A stretch of DNA of 64,000 nucleotides from Ectocarpus siliculosus (taxonomy: Eukaryota > Sar > Phaeophyceae > Ectocarpales > Ectocarpaceae), in contig FN648441.1 of NCBI GenBank assembly GCA_000310025.1, positions 1 through 64,000 of the forward strand, written 5' to 3'. The translations under genes and the position numbers were made by a program. The notes under the pieces were generated by a model that was not told the DNA's origin, ran no database searches, and saw nothing but the letters and a program-made list of their open reading frames with translations. Shown in pieces: positions 44,989 through 54,824 of the stretch. Within the stretch, counting starts at the first letter, position 1. Every line of letters begins with the position of its first letter.

Positions 44989-45210
44989 TTACATCTCGAA
45001 AAACCTGCGCATGTCCAGTGCGTTGCACCGCGTTTGATGCAGAACCAAAGTACTGCACAAAGCAGCGTGCTCCCGCAATAAGGTGCTACTACCGTAGATG
45101 TATACCTCTTCCAGGAATGCCCGGGTGAGGTCGCCGGACATGTTCTTGTTTTGGGCGCTTCCTGCCAACCTCGAGTCGAGAAGGGCCACAAGGATCAGCA
45201 GATTTTTCAG
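44989..45210 (-). CDS. Possible terminal exon of an unrecognised gene
   Basis: The minus strand is open for 73 codons after a GTACAGTAG acceptor: NLLILVALLDSRLAGSAQNK, TRAFLEEVYIYGSSTLLREH, VLHQTRCNALDMRRFFEM and stop. Composition is protein-like rather than low-complexity. No upstream exon is found before the LINE sequence starts at about 45.4 kb, so this may be a cut-off gene end. Confidence 0.3.
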   Translation of the reverse strand: MKNLLILVALLDSRLAGSAQNKNMSGDLTRAFLEEVYIYGSSTLLREHAALCSTLVLHQTRCNALDMRRFFEM

Positions 45211-45419
45211 CTACTGTACCTGCAACAAGATGAAGGGGGCGGGAGAAAGCGAAGGGTCTGGTGGAAGTCAGGCTCCCCGGCAGGGGGGTACTCTTATGTT
45301 CTGCATGCCTTAGCGGTTAGACCATTGACCACGAGTTCTCGAGAGGACGAAGCATTGTTCCCACAGGACGGATCACCGATGGCCAATCGTTCCTTTCTAC
45401 TTTGCCAAGGGTGGCTCAA

Positions 45420-46093
45420 AAATGTCGTCCCTAGTCTATATATCCTATCGATATCACTTCCCGCCATTTCAACCAACTTCCCATGCCGTAGTACAGCTAC
45501 CGTCGTCTCCTGGCTATTTCATGCCTCAAACATTTCCCTGCATCTTCCTTCTACATTTCCCAGCTCAGTCATGTACACTTCTCTCTCCTTGTACAACGGA
45601 CATTCCGCAACTACATGAACCCGGTCCTTGCACTCGGAGCCGCAATCACATTTAAGCTTGTCGTCTTCATCGTCTACCTTCCCAAATCTTCGTCTACATT
45701 CTCGAAGGCCAATGTCCCCGGTCCTGAATTTTACCATACAGCTTCGTCCCTGCATCCTTTGGTCCATGTAGGTACTCCTTGAACCCCATTCCTTCTTTCA
45801 ACATTCCGTACACATCTAGACCTCCCTTATCCTTGGTTTCTTTGGTAGATTTTGTTCTTTCTTGGCAAGAACAACAGATATCTCTCCTTGAGCCCCTCTA
45901 GACCTTCCATTTCCAGCGTATTACCTTCGTCAATTTCGACCTCCTTCCATACGTCGTCTACAACCATAACCCACTCCGTGGGTTGTCTACCCTTCTTCTT
46001 GTTTGCCCACTTCGCCTTCCAAGTTATTTCTCGGCAACCTCTCCTATGTCGTACTTACATGCAATTTTGGGATCTGTTTGCTCTCTCTATATC
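45420..46093 (-). pseudogene. LINE (copy 2) 3' part: post-endonuclease and Cys-His tail
   Basis: Going down from 46093, the minus strand continues the LINE reading interrupted at 49444 (ITWKAK, EWVMVVDDVWKEVEIDEGN). It then gives a C-terminal CDCGSECKDRVHVVAECPLY zinc-knuckle-like motif (45.6 kb) of the LINE type CxCGxxxxxxxHxxxxCP. The reverse transcriptase that should lie between them is absent, so the element suffered an internal deletion. Confidence 0.65.
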
Positions 46094-46510
46094 TAGGGCA
46101 ATTGACAAAATGGGGTATACCCCGCGTGCTTGGGCACAAAATGGGGTATACGAAGTACGTGTTTTCGGTGTGGGGCGCAACGCCTGACGTCGGGTAGGCG
46201 CCTTCAAACTTTAAACCGCCTTCTAGCGCTTCAACCCCATGCGCCAGGTCCTTAGAAAGGACACCCGACTTTTTTTTTTCTTTTCACCCACAGGAACAGG
46301 TTAACTAGGGCCTGGAAGAGGGGAACTTGTCGGAGGACCCCGCTTTGTTCACGAAGCCGCGGTGAACACCCCCCTGTCTGCTAAATGTTTATCTAGTACC
46401 CCATTTTGTTCTCAAACGTACCCCATAATGTTCAAGGCATACCCCTTTTTGTTCAGTGGTGACGCTCCTCCTGCGGACTGCCAAAATGGCAACCATCAAC
46501 CAACCGCAGC
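46094..46510. repeat. Left terminal inverted repeat of the Mutator-like element
   Basis: It starts GGGCAATTGACAAAATGGGG and contains several CCCCATTTTGTTC words also found, inverted, in 49060-49443. Confidence 0.72.
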
Positions 46511-47067
46511 ACGGCAAGAAGACAGAAGATGTTGGGGTTGTTGTTGTTTCTCTCACATTAGCTCTATAGTCCACAAAAATGGGGAGCCCGTGGTCGCAAA
46601 ACCCGGCACATACGACGCCGCGGGCAAACAAAACAAGAATAGAGTACAAACCACTCGGAAAAGAAACCAAAATTATAGAAAGAAAAGAACAGCTACCGCA
46701 CCGACCGGTCGAGAAAAAGAGCCCTACGAAACCGATCAAAACAAAATAAAATAAAGGCAAAAATAAAAAGGGAAGAAGGAGCGCTTCCCACACCCGCCTA
46801 AAAAAATCAAAGGGTACCGTACCAGCATCAAGCACTACGCACCAGGGCATGGGAGTAATAGAGGCAACAGAACAAAGAGGCGGCAGATGGGCAGACAGCC
46901 ATCTATATAAAAGAAAAAGCAACGGCAAAATGGAGATCAAGGGACCCAACAAGGCAGAGTAGGCAGGCAGGACATGGAAAAAGAAGCACAGCACTGAGAC
47001 CGAAGGCAACACAAAGGCCATACAGGAGTATAGCATACAGCAGGGAGGGGAACAGGGCGCAACAACA

Positions 47068-48440
47068 TCAGCCGGGTACATAGTTCGCCACAAGTGCTGC
47101 CTCGGCCGCCCTACTCGCTTCTACAGCAGCAGCGCCCGGTCGCCGATTCTTCCCCCCCACCGCCGCTTCCTCGACTCTCTTTTTCTTCGGTCCCGAGATG
47201 GCCGTACTCCCTGCTTCTGCTTCCCTCGCGTGCTGGCGCTTCGCGGACGCTTCCGCCTCCTGTCTGTGCCATTTCCTCATGAACCATGCCGCCCCGTCCT
47301 CGACCTTGTTGTACCACGCCTCCGGGTCCTTGGCGCTCTCTTTCCATTTCCCCCCTTCCTGTTCGTCTCCCATGTTGAACGCCACGAGGTCCTCTCCTAG
47401 ACGAGATACCCAGTCGCTTTCCTGCCCGCCCCGGTATCGCATGCCTCCCGCCATCGCTCCTACCAGCATCCGCCTGGGGAGGCGATTGTCCTCCATGCGC
47501 ATAACGAAGCCCGTGAAACACAGTCTCCGTTTGCGCACGGTGGCCTCGATGGTTTTCTCGTAGCCCGCCTGGATGAGGCACAGGCATTGGACAGGGGGCG
47601 GTCTGAGCGTTTCCGCTTGCTCCAGCCGATGCACCGTGTCAGGAACTGGCGGTGGGTCCCATAGAGCTTCGTGTAGTGCTCCGCTGTTAGGCTCCACGAG
47701 GCGCACCCGTACAGGAGAGTCTCCACCACTTCAGCCTGGAGTAGCCGGATCTTGAGCTGGCGGTCGGCCCGTCGCCTGTCGTACATCGACGCACTGTTCC
47801 GGCGATAGCACTTCGACGCTCGGCAGCTGCGGCTCGTGAGCTCCCGGTCGGCCTTCCCATCATCCGCGCAAATGGTGCGTCCGAGGTACACAAACCGATC
47901 TGTCTGCTTGTACGTCTGGCCGGCGGCGCTGACCGTGAACGGGCGTTGCTCCATCCCTTTCGGCAGCATGCACATGATCTCCGTCTTTGGCTCCGATACC
48001 ATCAGTCCGAACAGGCCGGCCACGCGCACGATGACCGACATAATCTTCTCGAGACTCTCCGGCGAGCGCGAGACGATGGCTGCGTCGTCAGCGTAGAGTA
48101 TGGCCCACAAGGCCTCCACGTCCGTCACCACCGTCGTCTTCTCCCTCGCCGACCTGCCCTTCTTGCCCGTATAGTCCACTTGTGTCCCGATCTTGACCAT
48201 GTCTGCCGTTACCTTGGGGTTCTTGTCGAATTCGGCCACGGCGACCACGAGCATCGCGGCAAAGAACAAGTTGAACAGCAGCGGGGCCAGGTTGCATCCC
48301 TGTCGGAGGCCTTGGCCCACGTCGAACCATTCCGAGTGCTGCCCGGCGTCCGTTCGGACGCGCGCTCTCATGCCCTCGTGGAAGTGACGAATGACCGCCA
48401 GCATCTTCGGGGTATGGTGGTCTGCGGTGCAACATACAGG
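47068..48440 (-). pseudogene. LINE RT fragment nested in the Mutator-like element
   Basis: From 48440 downwards: [39 protein letters not shown] and [20 protein letters not shown] (YADD near 48.09 kb). [20 protein letters not shown] follows, and after a frame break near 47.58 kb [20 protein letters not shown]. It is related to, but clearly different from, the LINE at 28.8-31 kb. The first half of RT and any endonuclease are missing. Confidence 0.8.
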
Positions 48441-48569
48441 CTTTGTTGTGGTCTGCGGCGAGGCAAGGAGACAGAAGATACCAGTGGTGTTGACGACTTG
48501 GTCGAAAGCGGTGGTCTCCATGTCGGGATACCATTTCTTGGAACATTCCTTGGGTAGGTGTAGCCCTGC

Positions 48570-48735
48570 ACAGCAACCTAGCTTTTCACCGTACAGCAAC
48601 CTGGCGTTCACGGTGCACAGCAACCTAGCCCTTACCCCCTCCTGCGCCGCGGCTTAGCCTAAACGGGACAGCTGCAACCTAGAACGCAAACGGTGCGGCA
48701 ACATACCCTTTTCACCGTGCAGCAACCTAGCGTTG
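48570..48735. repeat. Degenerate minisatellite (CAGCAACCTAGC units)
   Basis: ACAGCAACCTAGCTTTTCAC, GTACAGCAACCTGGCGTTCA, GCACAGCAACCTAGCCCTTA, GCAACCTAGAACGCAAACGG and GTGCAGCAACCTAGCGTTGC repeat with units of about 25-40 bases. Confidence 0.65.
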
Positions 48736-49059
48736 CCGCGGCTTGCCGCGGCCTAGGCTTGCTTGGTACAGTGACCTAACACTTTCCAATGCCATAGGTT
48801 TGGGTTGGGTCGGTTGGGTTGATGGGGTTAGGGTTAGCGCCGGGTTCGAACCAGCAGACACTAGTTCGAAAGGAAGCGGTTTATCCATCGGGGTATATTT
48901 TGCCGCCGTTTCCCCCACGCACCCATCCGTGTATTCTCGGGCTACATACTGTAGCTCTGGTGGTGTAGCCAGGAAGTTTCCTATGGAAAATTCCCTTCAA
49001 CCATTGTTTTCGACCAAGTCGTCAGCACCCTTCGAAGATACAGTGATATGGTGGTCTGC

Positions 49060-49443
49060 GGTTGGTTGTTGGTTGCCATTTTGGCAGTCCGCAGGGGCGC
49101 CATCACTGAACAAAAAGGGGTATGCCTTGAACATTATGGGGTACGTTTGTGAACAAAATGGGGGTACCAGATAAACACTTAGCAGACAGGGGGGTGTTCA
49201 CCGCGGCTTCGTGAACAAAATGGGGTCCTCCGACAAGTTATCCTCTTCCAGGCCCTAGTCAACCCTGTTCGAGAGGGTGAAAAAAAAAAAAAACTTGGGT
49301 GTCCTTTTTAAGCACCGGGATTGGAGCGCTAGAAGGCGGTTCAAAGGCGCCTACCCGGCGTCAGGCGTTGCGCCCCACACCGAAAAAAAATATACCCCAT
49401 GTTGTGCCCAAACACGCGGTATACCCCATTTTATCAATTGCCC
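49060..49443. repeat. Right terminal inverted repeat of the Mutator-like element
   Basis: Inverted counterpart of 46094-46510, ending ACCCCATTTTATCAATTGCC C. A C-run and an A-run differ in length between the two ends. Confidence 0.72.
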
Positions 49444-49891
49444 CTCTATCTACCAGGATGTAGTCGAGAACCGAGTAGCCTTGCAACGGCTCTTGCCTGG
49501 TGAACTCCTTGCGGACTGCCCTTTACATGGTGAAGTCCGGCATATAGCAATCCCTTCAGCCGTTCAAAGCCATTAGCTCGTTACTTCCCAAGAACTCAAG
49601 CATTTTCACTCCGTGGCCATTTACCATGTCTTTTCCGTACTGACCTATCGCCTGTGTCACCTACTGGAAGCTTTCCCTACTCCGGAGTAAAAATCGCTCA
49701 CCTGTCAACTTCTCCCTTCCTTCTGCACCTTTGAACATCTTCCCCGATTTGTCCAAATTTCTCCTTCGCCTTGCTTGCGACTTTCTTCGACGACGGGGGT
49801 GCGTATACGTTCGCTAGAAACAAATCTTTCTTACCCCGCGCCCTAGGTATCTGAAGCCATATGCTTTCCTCGAAGTCCGTATTTCCCACTA

Positions 49892-51709
49892 CAGAACCGG
49901 CCCGCACTTAAGAATATGGACGTTAAGAATTTGAGCCTCAAAAAATCCAATTTTTAAGAACTTGCCCCTAAGAACACGTGCTCAGATCGGACCTGCTGTT
50001 AAGAATAAGAACCCCCAGTGAGGTGTACGACTGGTTCTACAGATAAGAACATATATGACGTGACGCGGTGGCGAGAGAAGAACATACACAGCAGGAGGAG
50101 GAGGTGGGGGGGGGGGCGTTCCCAGGTTTTTGGGTAGTCGGTACCTACCTAGACTTCCCTTTCTAGATTTTTTTAAGGGTTATAATCAGGGGGTACATAT
50201 GCTGTATACATCGTGCCCCTGTGCCAGCGCGGAGGGTTTTTTTGTTGATGTTTCAATTTACTCGAAGCAGCGTGTGCAGCGTGCCACGAGTTACCTGCCG
50301 TGCAGGGGGATCATGTCCCTGTCCAACCCCTTATCCCACGGGTTGTTGAAGGATCTTGGCAAACTCTCGGAGATGAAACAACGAGGACTGATTCTTGACC
50401 GTCACTTCGAGACGATCAAGGCACATGTGAAGGCGGTAAAGAGATGGACAAGTGGCTCGATCAGTCGGACAACATCGAGAGGTGGGAAACCGCGTCGCTG
50501 ACAGCTTCTGACCGGCGCGTACTGATCACTCAATGGACGGGAGCGGCCATGGCAAAACTCAACAGCAATCAGGGGTACCGACACCACCTTTTCGAAAAGT
50601 GCGGGATGGCGATGACCGTGGACGGCTCAGGCGATGATCGAATCACCTTGGAGGGTTTGGACCAGCCGTACACCTTCGCAAACGATGAAGACTCCAGCGA
50701 GAACGAAGGAGGTTCGGAGGACGTCAGCGATGGGCCCGAGGGGCGGGAGGAGGAGGGCGCCGGAGGGCGCGAGCCGGTCGTCGGAGATGAGCGCAACGGT
50801 GCCAACAACGGGGAGGGCGTGGAGGACGCTGGATACAGCGATGAAGACGACGACGGTGAGTTTGATTGGCACTACATAGACTACAGCTTATTCATCTTTC
50901 CCGTTGTTGATTGTCCTTTTTGTTCATTTTTCCTTGTGCTGTTTGGGATATTGCTGATATTCTGTTTCCGCGTCACGTCTACGAACACATGGTGTGCTTC
51001 AGTTGAGTAACGGCGATGACACCCGTACGTTCCTTCTCGTGTTTCACGGTACCCTTTGTCGCAGACATGTCTCAATCCCAGACCGACGAGCTAGCTCTTT
51101 TGGACGAGGACGACAGCATGGACCCAGACGACCCGGAGGACGAGACGCAGGGAATGGAGATCCCGGCGGGCTTTCGCCTCCAAGAATCTACCCCCGCTGC
51201 TCTTGACAGATTGCTTTTGCAACGTGGAGTGCTTGTTAGGCTGGGCATGGGGTGGTTCGGTGGGTTGATCATTCAGCAATCTCCGCAGCGCCACCTGTAC
51301 GACTACTGTGTGCAGCTGGAGGTAGACCACAGTACGCGCAAGATGAAGCTGCCCTTGGACAAGTACAGCGGAGATCCGGACGCGGCGATAGGCTCGTGGG
51401 TTTTGCTTGAGAGCGTCAGTAGGGCGGGAAGGGTACGCACCCCCAACGTCACTCTTGTGGACCAAGACGGTTGACAGTTACCCCATATGAGGGGGGTGTT
51501 TGCGGCATGAAACTCTGGGTCGAGTGCAGTTGAGAGTAGTGCACCAATTGAGCATTCGATGATGACAAAAGAACAAGAACACACCTTTTCTGGAGAACTG
51601 GACGAGGAAATAAGAACTTAGCAAATAAGAACTTGTGCTCTGCTTGGGGCAGCCAACAAGAAGCGAGCCTCGCTCCAAATAAGAGGTTCTTAAGTGCGGG
51701 CCGGTTCTG
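49892..51709 (+). mobile_element. TA-target terminal-inverted-repeat element, copy 2 (complete, 1,818 bp)
   Basis: Both ends carry the same 23-bp inverted repeat beginning CAGAACCGGCCCGCACTTAA, flanked by TA at 49890-49891 and 51710-51711. TA duplication and short inverted ends are hallmarks of the Tc1/mariner/pogo group. The inside codes for a spliced protein on the plus strand (see 50444-51474). Copy 1 lies inverted at 36787-38033. Because the interrupted LINE frame is restored by its removal, the element limits are exact. Confidence 0.85.
50444..51474 (+). CDS. Protein of the TA-target element, possible transposase C-terminal region
   Basis: Exons 50444-50855 and 51065-51474 join in phase 1 (GACG before GTGAGT; GTCGCAG before ACATG) to 273 codons. 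The first part has RRVLITQWTGAAMAKLNSNQ, HLFEKCGMAMTVDGSGDDRI and LEGLDQPYTF, which I read as resembling the tail after the DDE domain in jerky/pogo-like transposases. An acidic Glu/Asp/Gly stretch follows, then a second acidic block (LALLDEDDSMDPDDPED) and a folded C terminus (LGMGWFGGLIIQQSPQRHLY, GSWVLLESVSRAGRV). The DDE catalytic core itself is absent, so if this is transposase-derived the element is non-autonomous. Another open stretch, 50130-50501 (LPFLDFFKGYNQGVHMLYTS, KDLGKLSEMKQRGLILDRHF), may be an upstream exon. Confidence 0.5.
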
Positions 51710-52419
51710 TAGTTCCACCACGTCAAACAAGTGTTCCTTGATCCGGAAACCCACTTCCCCCTCCCCCCCTGTTCTTCGGATCTATGCCCTTTCTTGCCTT
51801 CCCTGCCCACCGGTACTTTCCGAGCTTGCTTATGATGTCTCCATCCTTCAATTCCCAAGTCTCCTGGATCCCCACTACATCTTGATCGCTTTGTTCTACT
51901 TGGTCCACAATTTCCAACCGTTTGCGCTCACTCCTTGCGAATCAACACACGTGCCCCTGTTCCCACTCGCAGCTTGTGCGTTTCCCTATTGGATATTTTG
52001 TGCACTATATTTCTTCGACTTCCGCTTCTTTCTCGGCGTTCTTCTGAATGGCCTGCCCGCCTCCCCCCCCCAGTCCCTTCTTTGCCGTCATCGACCTCGC
52101 CTCTTGTCTCCTTACCTTCTCTATTTCTATCATGTTCACGATGCAAACCCTCCACTCAACTTCCTTACGTAGTTCGACAGTTTCTTGATGTCAACACCCA
52201 TGCACTCTTTGCTGTCTCCCCTGGTAAATTCCACCTGGAAATGTTCATGCTCTCTGCCTACTTCTCCCCTTGCTGGGCAACGTAGTCCCTCCCTGTCACA
52301 GCAGTTCTTGAACTCTGTCCTCATCATGCCCCTTGGGATCCCCAACAGTAGCAGTTCCAACCTTTCTCACACAGCTTCTGTATCCAACCGTTCGGTTTCT
52401 TTGCCATCCTCATGATCTC

Positions 52420-54255
52420 TACGCCAACTAGGCCGTGGCCACTTGTTCTTCGTGTGTTTTAAGAAAGGTATACGTTTACACGGCCTTCCCAATAGTGTCC
52501 GGTGGGGGTACGGTTCCTTTCAATTATTTTGCCGGCTCACCGGCGCTAAATCGCGCCTCCAACATGGGCTCGTAGTCTAGATCCAAGTCCACAGCTCCTG
52601 GCACAAGAACCCCAGTCTTGTGCCGGGCAGTCTTGTGCCGGGCGCTCTGGATACTAAACACCCAGACGTCCCCCGACCACCCAATTAATCATCTCGCGCG
52701 CGGGGGGGGCTCTAGCCATATTTCTTGTGTGCCCGTTAACCGTCTTGAGAATTCACCGAGATGTTTACTTGGCATCCGCGGGATGCGTACCAGAAGCAAG
52801 TGGTTTCAACACACGCTCGCAACGCCGTGAAAGCGCTATACTTCTGCCAACCAGCAAGGCACCCCATCTTCGCACGGTAGCTGTTAAAACCCGTTTCTCG
52901 CCTTTTCCTTTTCTTATTTGCTGCATACACGAATGGAAGCGAGCGCACGCGGGGCTGCGCATGCGTACGTCTTCCCCTACGCTGCTGGGTGTGCTCGGCA
53001 GTTCCCCCAACAGCCCGTGTACGGGCAGCACCAAATCGGCTTTGCTGTACCAGGATCCGGCCACTTGCTATCCCAAAACCGACAAGAGTTTTGTCAGGAT
53101 ACCGTGATACCGAGTTGGTGACGTCTGAGGTGTGTTGGGTGTGGTTGTCCATACCGGTGCCCGTCCTCTCCAAAAACTACCGTAAGAGCTTTGACACGTG
53201 TATGAAAAGAATCGCAAGGCATTCGCAGCACAGCGTCAGTTGATGCTGTTTTTGTTGGTGTGTTTTGGTGGTGATGGTGGTGTGTGTGCACATGTATCAT
53301 GACATCGACAACCTCTCCGGTCTCCTCAGTAGTTACCTGCTAAATTTACTTGGTCTGTAGCATCCGTATCCTGGTCAAACTGGGCGGACGCCTTCCGTGG
53401 TCAGAGGCGAGGTCTAATTCGTAGGATGAAATTCCATACACCGACGCCCTGCAAACTACAATATAATGGTATATGGTACTCGAACGAAAGAGGTGCGGAT
53501 ACTGCGCCCCTCTCATTCTACAGGTTCTTGTGATCGGTATGTATCTCTGCCGACACTGGTCCTGTGTAACGAGGCGGCAATCAGGTATCGGGCCCTTTGG
53601 GCGCGACGGAGGTGAAGATACGATACTGCACCTCCAAGAACAAGGCCCCGAGTTCTTGCGATGAAAAACGGATGCGCCACAACGCTGAGAAAATGTACTA
53701 TTCGTCCTACATATTATGCGGAAGCTCCCTATCCCCTCGACACTCTACACAAGAGTTGTACTGCACAGTTGTAACAGAACCCAGCATTATTGTTGCACGT
53801 CCAAACGCGAGTACATAGGCACGCATGCGTATGTAGCACTGCGAAGCAACACATAGAGCCAGCAGAATTGTTTGTACGTTTTCTTGGAGGAATTGTAAGC
53901 CCGTACTACTGGAGCGTAGTGGATTGCTGCGTCGCCTCTAGTCGCAATGCTCTCTCTCTCTTGTCTCTCTCTCTCGGCCTACATTTTACCTCAACGGGCT
54001 ACCTAACACCCACCTGTTCGGTAGTTGAAATTCTAGAGCACATTTCCTGGCCCTCATCCAATACTGGGCCCAACCGTTCACGAACGAAATCTGGCTTCTG
54101 CACCTCCGCAGCTAGGTAGCTAGGTACGTACGCACTGCTGTGTTACGCTCCGGGGGTGCTGATCTATGGTAGATGACAGCACGGACCATAGTCTGATCGC
54201 TGATCTGTGTGCAGCGCAGCGACCGTGCGGTGGATCAATGTTAATGGTTGGGGAA
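52420..54255. other. Intergenic stretch without a recognised gene
   Basis: Only short ORFs; the longest, 145 codons on the minus strand at 52736-53173, is basic, low in similarity to anything I know and lacks splice context. Nothing else seen. Confidence 0.5.
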
Positions 54256-54291
54256 CCCCCCCCCCCCCCCCCCCCCCCCCCGCGACCGTCG
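54256..54291. repeat. Poly-C tract (36 C)
   Basis: An uninterrupted C run 45 bases before an assembly gap. Its length is probably not reliable; such tracts stop polymerases and may form G-quadruplex on the other strand. Confidence 0.9.
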
Positions 54292-54336
54292 TAACCATTA
54301 TTGCCTACTGTGTCGGCTAATTAAGGCCATACCCGA

Positions 54337-54436
54337 NNNNNNNNNNNNNNNNNNNNNNNNNNNNNNNNNNNNNNNNNNNNNNNNNNNNNNNNNNNNNNNN
54401 NNNNNNNNNNNNNNNNNNNNNNNNNNNNNNNNNNNN
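54337..54436. other. Assembly gap (100 N)
   Basis: Exactly 100 N, the usual placeholder for a gap of unknown size. Confidence 1.
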
Positions 54437-54824
54437 CCCCCTCCTTTCCGTATTTTTCATTTTTTTCCCCTGTGTGCTGAGTAGTGTTCAAAAACTGGGT
54501 TTGCGCATTTGCCGTCGTTGAACGTCCTTGAAGGAGTACGCGTGCGGCCGTGTCTATGCCCGTGTCCCAACATACCAGGGGCTCGCAGTGCCTTCTTCAG
54601 CAAACGTTTCGGTAGGGTGTCCGCAGCACCTTCAGAATTGCTGCAGTGCCCTTGGTCAGCTGGAGGGGTCTGGACACGTCATTTGGTCCAGAAAAAGAGA
54701 GAGCGGGGAGAGAGGCGATTACAAAAAAAAACAGGACGAGAGAAGAGAGCCAGGGACCTACGCGTCTGTAAGAAGCGTCAGTATCTAGAAAACGGGTACA
54801 CCCGGGGGAGAGAGGTTCGGGTGC

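Larger units (their letters stand above)
46094..49443. mobile_element. Mutator-like element with ~400-bp terminal inverted repeats
   Basis: The ends 46094-46510 and 49060-49443 are inverted copies (GGGCAATTGACAAAATGGGG; inner words GGTGTTCACCGCGGCTTCGT and GCAGTCCGCAGG), with small indels. The flanks CTATATCTA (46085-46093) and CTCTATCTA (49444-49452) match in 8 of 9 bases, a 9-bp target duplication as expected for Mutator-like elements. The insertion cuts a LINE endonuclease reading frame, which resumes on the other side. No MULE transposase is seen; the inside contains a LINE RT fragment and minisatellite sequence, so this is a non-autonomous element. Confidence 0.72.
49444..52420 (-). pseudogene. 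LINE (copy 2) endonuclease region, interrupted by the TA-target element
   Basis: The minus strand gives VVGIQETWELKDGDIISKLG and KYRWAGKARKG (51.8-51.9 kb), then GFRIKEHLFDVVEL up to the TA at 51711. After the inserted element it resumes at 49891: VGNTDFEESIWLQIPRARGK, DLFLANVYAPPSSKK, VNGHGVKMLEFLGSNELMAL and GYSVLDYILVD. These are the motifs of an APE-type LINE endonuclease. Removing the 1,818-bp insert and one TA restores a continuous frame, which proves the insertion point. Some stops are present, so the LINE is dead. The 5' part to 52.4 kb is charged and poorly defined. Confidence 0.75.

Noticed and set aside
52736-53173. Minus-strand ORF of 145 codons
   Set aside because: Basic, without motif, splice context or recognisable family; likely chance.
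54248-54484. ORF spanning the second N gap
   Set aside because: Consists of Pro from a poly-C tract and unknown bases.
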